Below are positions 11,901 through 21,418 of a stretch of 64,000 nucleotides of DNA, piece after piece. The translations under genes and the position numbers were made by a program. Below the pieces are notes generated by a model. The model ran no database searches, was not told the origin of the DNA, and saw only the letters and a list, made by a program, of their open reading frames with translations. Position 1 is the first letter of the stretch; each line of letters begins with the position of its first letter. Where the stretch lies: positions 110,429,981-110,493,980 of the forward strand of contig JALMGJ010000002.1 of NCBI GenBank assembly GCA_023362775.1, read 5' to 3'. Origin of the DNA: Charina bottae (taxonomy: Eukaryota > Chordata > Lepidosauria > Squamata > Charinaidae).

Positions 11901-12117
11901 TTAACCACTATGCCAAACTGGCTCTCCAATACTGGAACTCCAATACTCAAACAAAGTAGCATCACTTCTGAAACTTGCCTTGAGCTTCAACTTCTCTTAA
12001 TGCCCCCAGCATAACATTACTCAGAGCATTGTGGGACATGTAAAACTGTAGCATCATCATATCAGTGCTCCTGCTACCTCTAGAGAAATCTACCTGGGAA
12101 TCTACTGAAGCAGGTGG

Positions 12118-12440
12118 GCAGTCTCCACCACATACAGTACATACCTACCTACTTACCTACATACATTTATTTAACTGGGTTTATATGCCACTTCAATCAT
12201 TGCAGACTCTGAATGGATTAGATGTTCGTCTTTAAAAAAAAATGCCTAAAGCTTCCACAATCTCATTAACAGTTCCTGAATTCCCATATCACAAATATTT
12301 GAGGACTGCACGATACAGAGTACAGGTCTGTCTCTGAATAAGGCAGACTTTAAGGCAGCATGTAACAGAGTCGCATTCAGTGAAATGGGTGCCCGTATAA
12401 ATTTGCTAAATAAATAAATGCATAAATAAATAAATAAATT
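12118..12440. repeat. L2-type tail remnants and short tetranucleotide repeat
   Basis: CCTA/CATA units at about 12138-12165 are followed by a minus-oriented L2-like tail. A plus-oriented AAATA-rich tail ends at about 12440. These are only tails, with no coding sequence. Confidence 0.5.
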
Positions 12441-12544
12441 GTGACAATAGCTGTTTCAGCAAAGCTTTAGACATATTTAGAAGAATAGTAGTACTGGCTA
12501 GGGTATACAAGAAACCTACCACTGGTCTTTATGTGTGGGAGAGA

Positions 12545-13030
12545 GACAGCGATGGAATTGATTGATTCTTTATTATGATCAATGACCAGTCCATAAAACA
12601 CACATTGCATACACAAAACAAATATTGATTAATTAGCAAACTAGGTGACCATATCAATCAAACTGCTGTGCATCTTACATATTACAGGAGAAAAATTGGC
12701 CACACTTAAAGAGATAGAATCTCTTGGATTCAAAAGGAGAGTTGTTAATAAAACTGATCAGAATGAGGAGGGAATTTGGTTAAACGTGGGACTGACAGCT
12801 CGCAACAGGTGTCAGCATAAAACAAACAGAGTAATAGGACATGTCTGGTGGTTTCAATAGCTCTTTCTTCACATGGACATACAGTAGTCTGGATTCGAAT
12901 GGAATGCCCTTGCATCTTTCCTCTACAACTGCTGATGGAAGCACATTGAACCACGCCAAGGGTGGGGTCCTCCTTACTTTGGGGACAATAATTTGATTTA
13001 AATACTTGGCAGCTCTGAAAGGAATGTGAG
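12545..13030 (-). mobile_element. LINE of unresolved clade, C-terminal zinc-binding end
   Basis: Minus-strand translation gives a segment with FNVLPSAVVE, followed by CPCEERAIETTRHVLLLC with a spaced Cys-Cys-His-Cys pattern, then FYADTCCELSVPRL. The same order is readable, more decayed, at 19.5-19.7 kb on the plus strand. It is the C-terminus of a non-LTR retrotransposon ORF2, followed by a 3' untranslated region down to about 12545. I could not decide the clade. It belongs with the fragment at 13796-14330, from which it is separated by an insert. Confidence 0.6.
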
Positions 13031-13034
13031 GGCT

Positions 13035-13790
13035 GGAGTCACTTCCAGTGAGGAATGACGAACTGACATTCTGCGGATCGCGGGAGTCATTACGGCTGAA
13101 AAATCAGCTGGATGCTGGATCCAGACTGCTGAAAATTCTCTCCAGATCAAAGAGGGATCTTGAGATTACACATATCTACTCCAGACAGCTGTGTTTTTTG
13201 TATTTGTTTTTTGTGAGTAGATGGCAGAAACTGATGTTTTTGCAGTCTCTTGCAATTAGTTGGGATTTGCGGGATTCCATCATGCTCAGATGTACAAATA
13301 ATAAATCAAAAGAGCGATCTGGATTATTTACTTATATTGAAGTATAAGGGATCTACTCGAGCTACTACACTGGAATTACAAAAGGACTTTGATAAAGATG
13401 ACAAGAATTTCAAGAGAAGAGACAAAAGGAGTATGAGAAAGCAGATGTTAGAACTTTATTTGTGGGACTTAAAGATTGCTGGGAGAAAGAGAAAATACAA
13501 AATTGGTTTATTTGATCATGATTAAAATAATGGGTTGCTATCTCTGGTGATGTCTAATAGGTTTTTTTGACTGGGATTGGAGGATGATAGTTATTTTTAG
13601 CAATGTTTAATTTGGTGTAATGGATTAATTTATAATACTTATGTTGTTATTTTTGATATATAAATAATGGGTTACTATTTCTGGTGATGTCTAATGGCTT
13701 TTCTGATTAGGACTGGATGAGGATGGTTATTTTTGGTAATGTTTAATTTTTTAAAAAAGAATTGGGATCGGACTTTGATTATTTGAATAG
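13035..13790 (+). mobile_element. Unidentified insert within the LINE, with internal duplication
   Basis: This block splits two consecutive parts of a minus-strand LINE. Two overlapping short frames on the plus strand (13048-13347 and 13250-13525) encode basic, Lys-rich peptides. I suspect a deleted L1-like element but cannot prove it. Its right part is a tandem duplication of about 135 bp (13528-13663 and 13664-13750), with shared landmarks GGTGATGTCTAAT and GTTATTTTT...AATGTTTAATTT. No clear TSD was found. Confidence 0.4.
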
Positions 13791-13795
13791 AGGGA

Positions 13796-14330
13796 TTAGG
13801 GGGAATTTGTTGAAATGGAAATGGAGATATAACTATTTAAGTTATCAGTGTCCTTAAGGTGATGCTTGATTGCGTCTAGGACATGGTCATGTCCTAGCAT
13901 GCACACTTGAATTAAAAGAAAACACAAAAGTTCCAGCCTTGCAATGTAGGAACATGTTCGAAATGCAGCAAATGAAGATGGTCCTAAGGAATTCCACGTG
14001 AATCGTTTCCAAAGGGGCAAAAGAAGTACATGGACCCAACTGGGGGCCACATAGTAATTGTGACCAAACTTGGGCTGAATGCCATTTAAGTGCAGTGGGA
14101 ATAGAGAGTGCCCCTTTAGCATAAAAAGGGTTTGTAAGGTTGTGGTGGGTCTTTGGGCTTTTTGGACTACATCTTCCACATAGACCCTCCATGTGGTTGT
14201 GGCATGAAATACAATACCAAGATAAGGTATTAAGGTTAAGATGACTTAACCTGCTCAATTGGGTAATTGTTTAATTTCCAGATAAATATCTTGGGGTGTT
14301 TAGCAAATACTTCACTTTGGTGAAATTAGT
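13796..14330 (-). mobile_element. LINE of unresolved clade, region after the RT domain
   Basis: Two overlapping minus-strand frames (14179-13796 and 14258-13887) together read as the part of a LINE ORF2 just after RT. One gives YVEDVVQKAQRPTT-like text and the other QLLCGPQLGPCTSFAPLETI followed by VEFLRTIF. The switch between frames shows a frameshift. It continues into the segment at 12545-13030 once the intervening insert is removed. Confidence 0.55.
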
Positions 14331-14455
14331 ATTAAGAATGGCAAATAAGATATTTTCTTCAAAAAAATATTTGATCTAGTATGTCCAGTATATTAGAAAT
14401 TGGGAACAAAAACTCTGTGTGCTAGAGAAATTATAAACAACCAGTCCAGTTGAAT

Positions 14456-14745
14456 GCTGAGACTTGGTGTGGCATAGTGTAGTAGTTTAGGTGTTTGGCG
14501 TTGACTTGGAAGACCGTGATTCAAGTCCCTCCTTGGACAAAGAGCTCGTCAGGTGACTTTGGGTCAATCCTCCTTTCTCAGACCAACTTCACAGGGTTGC
14601 TTTGGTGAGGATAAAATTGGAGGAGAGACCCTTTATTGTGCATGGCTTTGAGCTCTCAAAAAAGGAAGATAACCACCCAGAGTCCCTTATTCCGGGAGAT
14701 GGGCGGGGATAAATTTAAATAATAAATAAATAAATAAATAAGATA
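14456..14745 (+). mobile_element. CORE/MIR-type SINE with L2-like tail
   Basis: A tRNA-like head (GTGGCATAGTGTAGTAGTTTA...GATTCAAGTCCC) is followed by a CORE-like segment (GTGACTTTGGGTCAATCC) and an unrelated middle. It ends with the L2 terminus ACCACCCAGAGTCCC...GGCGGGGATAAAT and an AAATA repeat. The shared end suggests mobilisation by L2 enzymes. Confidence 0.7.
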
Positions 14746-15487
14746 AGCTATAAATGCAATAATGATTTTTTTAAATAAATACAAGCAGGTGTATAAAAAT
14801 TTTATATAATATTTTGTTTAAAAAACAAGAAAATGGAATAGATTTAGAATAATCCCAAACTGCCTAGTACTAGCATAAATATTTTATTCCCATTCTTGGT
14901 GTGTAATAGTACAGAAAGTTTAGGAAATGTTTAAATAATGTAAAACATTACAGACTTATGAGGACAATGGGTATTGGGCAGGTTAGAAGTAGTAACAGTA
15001 ACAATTCTGCATAGTTAGGGTTGGGTGATGCAACATGTTTGAATTATTAAGGTAGATCTCAAAGATGTCAAGACATATTCCTTAACTGAATTGTAGAGAA
15101 ATCAAGTACCTACAAAAGAAACCAAGAGCTTTAATTCAAAAGAAAAGGGGCTTAACCCCCCTCTTATTTAATATTGATACTGCTCAAGCTGAGACTGTCC
15201 TTAATGAATATATATTGGCTCTTTATTATAGCTTCTGCCATGGTTTGCTTGATATTTATAACTTAGTAGCCGTTTTACTCTGAAGCTATTTTCATAAATT
15301 TAGTTCCACAAGGAATTGATTCTTTATATACTTGCCCAAGAAAAGGAACATACTCAATATTGCCTCCATATTCCTGATTATTTATGTAGAGAAGCTGGCA
15401 AGAAAGTGAGTGTAGAGTTGGTGGTTTTACAGGAAGATTGGGGAGGAGGAATTACATAGTGGTATGTAATTACATAGTGGTATGTAT
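14746..15487. other. Non-coding stretch
   Basis: No gene seen. A 19-nt unit, ATTACATAGTGGTATGTA-like, is tandemly doubled at about 15452-15487, immediately before the Sauria SINE. It may be tied to that insertion. Confidence 0.4.
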
Positions 15488-15836
15488 AGGGCAGCGCGGT
15501 GGTGTAACGGGTTAAGACTACCGACTGTCGAATGAAAGGACAGCAGGTTGGCAGTTCGAGATCCAGAAGCACTGTGTAACGGGGTGAGCTCCCGTTCTCA
15601 CCCAGCTCCTGCCAACCTAGCAGTTCAAAAGCACGTAAAAATGCAAGTAGATAAATAGGTACCACTCCGGTGGGAATGTAACAGCGTTCTGTGCGCCTTG
15701 GCATTTAGTCATGCTGGCCACATGACCACGGAAGTGTCTATGGACAATGCTGGCTCCCTCGGCTGAGAATCGGAGATGAGCGCTGCCCCCTAGAGCCGGA
15801 TACGACTGGAAGGGGAAACCTTACCTTACTTACCTT
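15488..15836 (+). mobile_element. Sauria-type tRNA SINE (full length)
   Basis: A Pol III A-box region (GCGGTGGTGTAACGGGTTAAG) and a diverged B-box (GCAGTTCGAGATCC) head the element. The conserved middle reads AGCTCCTGCCAACCTAGCAG, AGTAGATAAATAGGTACCAC and GGCCACATGACC. It ends with CGGATACGACTGG and ACCTTACCTTACTTACCTTA, the ACCTTT-like tail shared with Bov-B. Three related copies are in this window. Confidence 0.85.
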
Positions 15837-16985
15837 ATGTACCTCTTTCCCTGATGTGCATGGTACATAGAACTTTATATTCCCATCTAATGGTTGAGTA
15901 TGTGATACAGAATTAAGCAAGCATTTCTTTTGGTGACTAAAGGATTATACTTGGGTCATACTTTCTTTTTCCCTGTCCTTGGTGGGACACCTGTGTAGAG
16001 TAAGATGATCTTTCTCATCTCTAATAAAAAAAACTTGCGATGATCTCATTGCCACCTGGTATAAAAAAATAGTCCTTAATCTGGATAGTTTCTTTCTTGG
16101 AAGAAATAGGCAAAGTATTCCAAGCATAAGCTAAGATAGATTTGTCCTTGGCAAACTCCAGAAAGATGAGAGCATCAAAAACAGGTGAGAGTAATGGTGG
16201 TTCAGAATCTATATAAGCTAGTTAGAAACCCCCGTGGGATGGAACTTCAATGCAAACGTAAACAGGGGGGTGTACTCCATATTTGCTGGGTTTAAATGAG
16301 TCTACCCACCACCACCTCTTTGGGGTTCCATGACTGGCAGAAAGGGCATGCGTTCTTTCTTCGTCTTATTGTATTCTTGAGTATTCTTTGTTGTGTCATG
16401 TTATTATGTTATTTTCTTATACTGCCTTGGAATAAACTCTTAAATATTCATAGTGATGTGGTCATTGCTTCTGAATCCAAAAGAGCCTGTGACCCAACCC
16501 TACTGAGCTGGGGATAGAGCAATATAGTGAGAGAATAATTTTGGCTTGCAGGTACTGTATGTTGCTATTAAAAAGAAGAGTGATATGGCACCTCTGTGGC
16601 TCTTGCACATTCGTGGCTTCATCCTGGGAGGGGCATGTTTCAGACAAGATCCTGGCAAGTCATGGAGAAACAAGGTTGTTCTCTTCCTCTGCCCTGAGGA
16701 CAGGAAAAGCAAGTTTCTAGGTGTTTATCCCATCCATTGCATTTCAGTCGGAGAGAGTTCTGCTCCATCATATTCTGTACCCACTGCCAAGCCAAGAGTT
16801 TTGCTCCCCATGTGCTTGGGATCTGATCACCATGAAAGCAAATGGAGGAAAGGTACCTTGGATGTGATTTGAAGGTGGAACAGATGCTCATGTAATAGTT
16901 CTCAGTGAAGGTGTTTTAGGAGATGAGAAGTAACTATCGCAGCAGTCTCCTAGCTTCTGTTTTCACCTGAGCTAATGAGCAGGGG
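15837..16985. other. Non-coding stretch
   Basis: No supported gene. A 108-codon frame at 16546-16872 shows no recognisable motif, and an overlapping frame lies on the other strand. I treat both as chance. Confidence 0.35.
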
Positions 16986-16989
16986 CACT

Positions 16990-19895
16990 GTTGGCATATA
17001 AGGCACCGTTGTGCAGAATTCCACTTAGCACCCTTCCAAACAATTATTATTCAAAAATTGTTAAATATAATTCTGCAAGGGCCTGCTGGGCTGTTGTTAC
17101 AGTTCCATCCCTGGCCTCATATGCGGCCAAATATGCATGCACGAAGTTGGCAAGCCTGTATTGTTGGTATTGTATCTCCTCTTTTTTACTTGCAACTGGC
17201 ACCGCTCCCCGTGCAATACCTTTGCATGGCACGCAATTTGCACACCAGGTTGCAGCAACCCTGCTAGTGAGAAATATTTGTGAAGCCCTAAATGTTGATC
17301 ACCTCCTGCTGAAATATGTGCAAGATCATTTTAAACATAGTTGCACCTTTGAACAAAAGGTCCCATCCAACACATTTTTGAAACCCTGGTTTGATAAAGA
17401 ATATATCTCAGCTAACCCTAACTTAGTGGATACATTCAGAATAGGCAAACATAAAAATGAACATACAGTAGCTTCTATAAGATCTCTTGTACCCTTAAAG
17501 CAGAATACAAAGCTCTCTCTTGAAGAAGAAATTGATATGACAGAGGACAAACTGGGAAATATTGCTGTGAGCAGCCTGGGAGAACAATGATGCTGCTTTT
17601 TGGCAGCTAGTTAACAGTTCTGCCCCCAGACAAGTGTTTGGTCCACCCCTGTGGCCTGGATTTATTGCTTATTATTGTTATTACCAAAATATCCAGTTCA
17701 CTATCAGCTATCAAATCATCCTCTCCCTGATTGCCCCCCGTTTCTGAAATTTTGTCAAGCCCTGCAGGAAATGAAGTCCATCTGGATTTCTGGAAAGATC
17801 TTTATTGCTAGTAGGGTAATGTAATATAACAGAATCTCAAAAGCCTGCAAAAATAATTCTCCCACACAACTCACACCTTGTATAATTAAGGGAGAGTTAT
17901 TGTGAGTCTCTTTCTCATGCTTCCCCGCTACCTTGGAGTCAAGAATCACTTTTGTAATGGCCCTGTTTTTTTCCTCCTCTGTTAGGCATTCCATCATAGT
18001 CCATCCCCCAATTAAACAATGACAAAGCTACTGATAATGATCTGATTCCAGCAGAAGGTTTTAAACTATATTCAGAATGGTGGTGCCTGTACTGGCCTCA
18101 GTATTCACTCATATAGATCAATCTATCCAGATGCCTAAGGAGTGAAAACTCTCTATAACTATCCCAATTTTTTTTAAAAGGTGACATGTCTAATGCAGCT
18201 AACTATTGATTAATCAGTCTATTAGATATAGTAAGCAAATCATACGGCAGGTGTTTTTATGTGAAGTTAATGGATTGGACAACTCAGGGAAAGATCTGTG
18301 GAACAAGCTGGCTTGTCATTTTTAATGAAGGCATCACCCTTCAATATTGGCAGGAAAGTATTGTAGCTGTCCCCAAGGGATCCTTTATGCCACCTTCATT
18401 GCTTTGAAGGTGGCTTTCAATTCAATTTCTTGTGAGCAGTTACGGTAGAAACCAGCCTCCTCCTATACTGACCACTGTTTACTGTGCTAATAATGATCTC
18501 CATTAAGATATATTTATGCAAGTCAAATGTGATTCCACTGGTACTGTCACACACCACAATCCCCATGCAAAAAGTGGTTAAGCAAGGTTGTATCCTTGCT
18601 GCCTTCCTATTTCACCTGTGTGTTAATGGAATTGTACTGGTTCTTTCAAAATGTGCATTTCATGCTTCTTTGTTAAACTGCAGATTAATTTCCATGCTTC
18701 TTTACACTGACAATACATTGATTCTTTCTTTGACACAAGTTGGCCTTTGTTGTTCCCTCTGGGCATTACTACCAGGCCAAGGGGTTGGAAATAAATCACT
18801 GCAAATGAATGTATTCTTCTTCATTGATGCTGCCGGCATAAGTGGGAAATTAATGGTTTCCATATTGAGCAGGTAAAAATGTTCAAATGCTCAGGTATTC
18901 TCTTCCAATTCTCTACCTTCTGGAAGCATCAAATTTGTGAGGTCATAGCCCAGGCTCGAAAACCTGCAAATGTAATTTGCCAGCTGCAATGGGAATATTT
19001 TGGTTTCTGATGCAAACTACTTAATGCAAAAGTTCTGAGTCTTTTGCTGTTCAGTGCTCAACTTTGCACTTAGTCTGACCTGTCACACTTCGAAATGATT
19101 CAGTCAAAATGTATTAGAATTCTATTGCAAGTCCATGGATAGAATCAGGACGATCTTCTTTAGCAACCTAAATCTGACTCTGCCACCTAAATATTAACGG
19201 AGACAAGCCTTTAGGTATAAGTATTTGGCTTAGCTGACTTGATTGTAAGTTTATTTCTGCTGCTGGTGGTGATGGGAATCTATTGCCAAAGACATTTCCT
19301 TTTGTGGTCTTTCTGTTCCATTCTTAATATCGCTCAGTCTCAACAGAACTGCACATGAAGTTAAATGGAGAGACTTTGATCTGGATATACACATTGATAG
19401 ATCTAAAATTCTCCTCTGTTGCCTCAAGGGCCTCTTCTATAGCCCTTTCAAGACCCCCAGGTATATTTACAAGACTACAGCTCGCAAAATAATGCTCACA
19501 CTCACAAGATTTAATGCTTTGCTTTCAAGGGTGACGGAGGGAAGATTTAATAACGTTCCCCATGTGAAGGGCTTCTGTGTTTGTTCTGATGCTGCTACTG
19601 AGTCAGCAGTACATGTCATACTACACTGTCCCCTTTGCTATACTTGATGGGGAGAGATGATGCTTCCATTTCTCTCCAAGTGCAAGGGTTGGTCAGGTGC
19701 AGACATTACCTGCTTCTTCCTTGCAGACCTCTTCCCAGAAATCTCCAGTGAGGCTCCCTTCAATCACCACTGGCCCCAGGAGGTATTAGGCATGATCCTC
19801 ATTTGGCAGAATCTGGCCATTCATTTCTTTTGATATACTGTGCATCTCACTGGTGTTCTATTTTTCATTGAGTCTTCAATAGAATAAAAGTAAAT
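16990..19895 (+). mobile_element. Degenerate LINE of unresolved clade (pre-RT, RT and zinc-binding end)
   Basis: Reading in shifting frames gives the order of a non-LTR ORF2. A pre-RT linker (LKPWFDKEYIS...KLSLEEEIDM, in the open frame 16991-17590) is followed by an FWQLV segment. Next come RT-like DNDLIPAEGFK at 18030-18065 and NAANY-LISLLDIVSK near 18190-18235. The RT core KQGCILAAFLFHLCVNGIV is at 18570-18630, where the usual YADD box has decayed to YTDN (about 18703-18714). A C-terminal RFNALLSRVTEGRFNNVP...C.C...H...C region lies at 19510-19640. Many stops and indels show an old, dead copy. It is the same family as the minus-strand pieces at 12.5-14.3 kb. Confidence 0.65.
17755..18022 (-). 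repeat. Possible solo LTR inserted in the LINE
   Basis: This block interrupts the LINE between its pre-RT and RT parts. On the minus strand it could run from TGTCATTG to GCTTGACA and contains CAATAAAG, a polyadenylation signal placed as in an LTR. No convincing TSD flanks it, so this is tentative. Confidence 0.3.
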
Positions 19896-20559
19896 ATGAA
19901 AATAAAGGTGTTCAGAGCCACAGCATCTTTTCATCTTTAATGCATGATTTCTCTGATATTGTTGTTTTTCCACTGAGAGAACAGTACATATAAAGCAAAA
20001 AAGACAAAAATTGTGCAGTTTGGGCAGTATAACCTTCTGGTAGATGCTTCATGCAAAATGGACCTATCCTAAGTTTTAGAAGGCTCTGCTGGGGTTTCAT
20101 GAGCCAGGAGAAAGCCTCCTTGTGTCTAAAAGCCCAGAGTGTTTCCTTCTCCTGCCTATATGAGACTCGGTGTGTGGAACAAGCTTTGGTCTAGGAAAAA
20201 AATGGGAGCATTCTTCATATTGGTATATATGTTGAGCAAATTGACTCAGAGCTATTTTTGTGGGGCCGCTGATCTATGGAATGATTAACCCTGATTGCAA
20301 CGCATTCAAACTAGAGCAGATAGCACAATCTGGCAGATGCTGTCTTGTGAACAGAAAGGAGACCAATTATGCAAGAAGATGCCATGGGAGCCAGAACAAC
20401 ATCCCTAGGCTAGCTCTTCCTGAGAAGCTTTTCTCTTCAGCGCGGTGCTTGCTTACCAAGTGCAAACCGCAAACTAACAAGCTTCCTGCTCTGAGCTTAA
20501 TAAGTTAACTGGTTACCACTTTTACCTCCAGCATGGCTCGCACCTTGCTGATGCTGGTT
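19896..20559. other. Non-coding stretch
   Basis: No gene or repeat boundary could be supported between the LINE and the LTR-like block. Confidence 0.35.
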
Positions 20560-20985
20560 AGCAAGGCTATGCTATTGTATTCCTTTCAATGGGATTTTCT
20601 CTATTGTCTGCTTTTGTGTTCCTTCCCTCTTCATTTATTAGAACTAGGTAAAGGTAAATAGTAATTTCCTTTCTTGATAATCTCCTGGGTTGGGGTGAAC
20701 ATTCCCAAGGGTGAGGAAAGGCGTAGGGGACTATAAGATCTACCCCGTAAAGGCAACTGCCTTGCAAGTCATATCATGGACTACCTATCTTGCCACAATC
20801 TGGATTTATCGCGGTGTTCTGAGGAAGTGATTAACAGACACTGTAAGTATAGGGATCATTTTAATAAACCTTTATTAATTGTAAGCATCCCAGCGTCTTC
20901 CTTGGTGTTCAAATCTTGGAATCCGACTCACAACCATCCTAGCCAGCAACAACATATCATCCAACAAGCATGAACTGCTCATGTT
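20560..20985 (+). repeat. LTR-like segment
   Basis: A polyadenylation-like AATAAACC near 20862 is followed by about 110 bp with U5-like character (GCATCCCAGCGTCTTCCTTG, then AACAACATATCATCC). Neither edge is certain and no TSD is seen. Confidence 0.3.
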
Positions 20986-21042
20986 TCCTCTGTCACTGCC
21001 TATAGAAATGTGGAAAAATATGAACAACCTTGTATAAAAATA

Positions 21043-21416
21043 CAGGTAGTCCTTGCTTACCAACAGTAATTCGGACCAGGAACTCTATCACTAGCAATGT
21101 GGTCATAAGGCATGACATCACTTGATTGCACCAACTTACAACGGCAGTTCTGGCAGTCCCAGTTGCCATTGTTAGGCAAATCGTGTGTGGTTGCAGCATC
21201 CTGAGCTCATGTGATCACCATTTGAGACCTCCTACCAGCTTTCCTATTGACTTTGCTTGTCAGAAGCTGGCAGTGAAGGTTGCAAATGACAATCACATGA
21301 CCACAGGATGCTGCGATGGCCACAACTGCGAGGACCTGTTGTAAGTCCCCCTTGTTCAGCACCATCGTAACTTTGAACAGTTGCTGAATGAGTGGACATT
21401 AAGTGAGGACTACCTG
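21043..21416. mobile_element. Tc1/mariner-type MITE (Tigger/pogo-like ends)
   Basis: The left end CAGGTAGTCCTTGCTTAC and the right end TTAAGTGAGGACTACCTG are inverted copies. Each is flanked by TA (21041-21042 and 21417-21418), the duplication left by the Tc1/mariner superfamily. The 374-bp interior contains several GATCACATG-type and ACTTAC/GTAAGT-like units and no transposase. It is a well-preserved non-autonomous copy. A partial relative is at 47.84 kb. Confidence 0.78.
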
Positions 21417-21418
21417 TA

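Larger units (their letters stand above)
10494..11933 (-). mobile_element. CORE/MIR-type tRNA SINE, split by a copia insertion
   Basis: On the minus strand the SINE head (GAGAGCCAGTTTGGCATAG) lies at 11905-11933. The body continues at 10494-10695, including the CORE-like segment that reads GTGACCTTGGGCCAGTCAC in related copies. The two halves are separated by the copia element at 10696-11900. Rejoining them across the TTAAC duplication gives a continuous SINE matching the one at 43.3 kb. The SINE is therefore older than the copia insertion. CTCCAAT at both outer edges may be its own target duplication. Confidence 0.75.

Noticed and set aside
16546..16872. 108-codon plus-strand frame considered as an exon
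   Set aside because: No motif, no splice sites at sensible places, and an overlapping minus frame of similar length.
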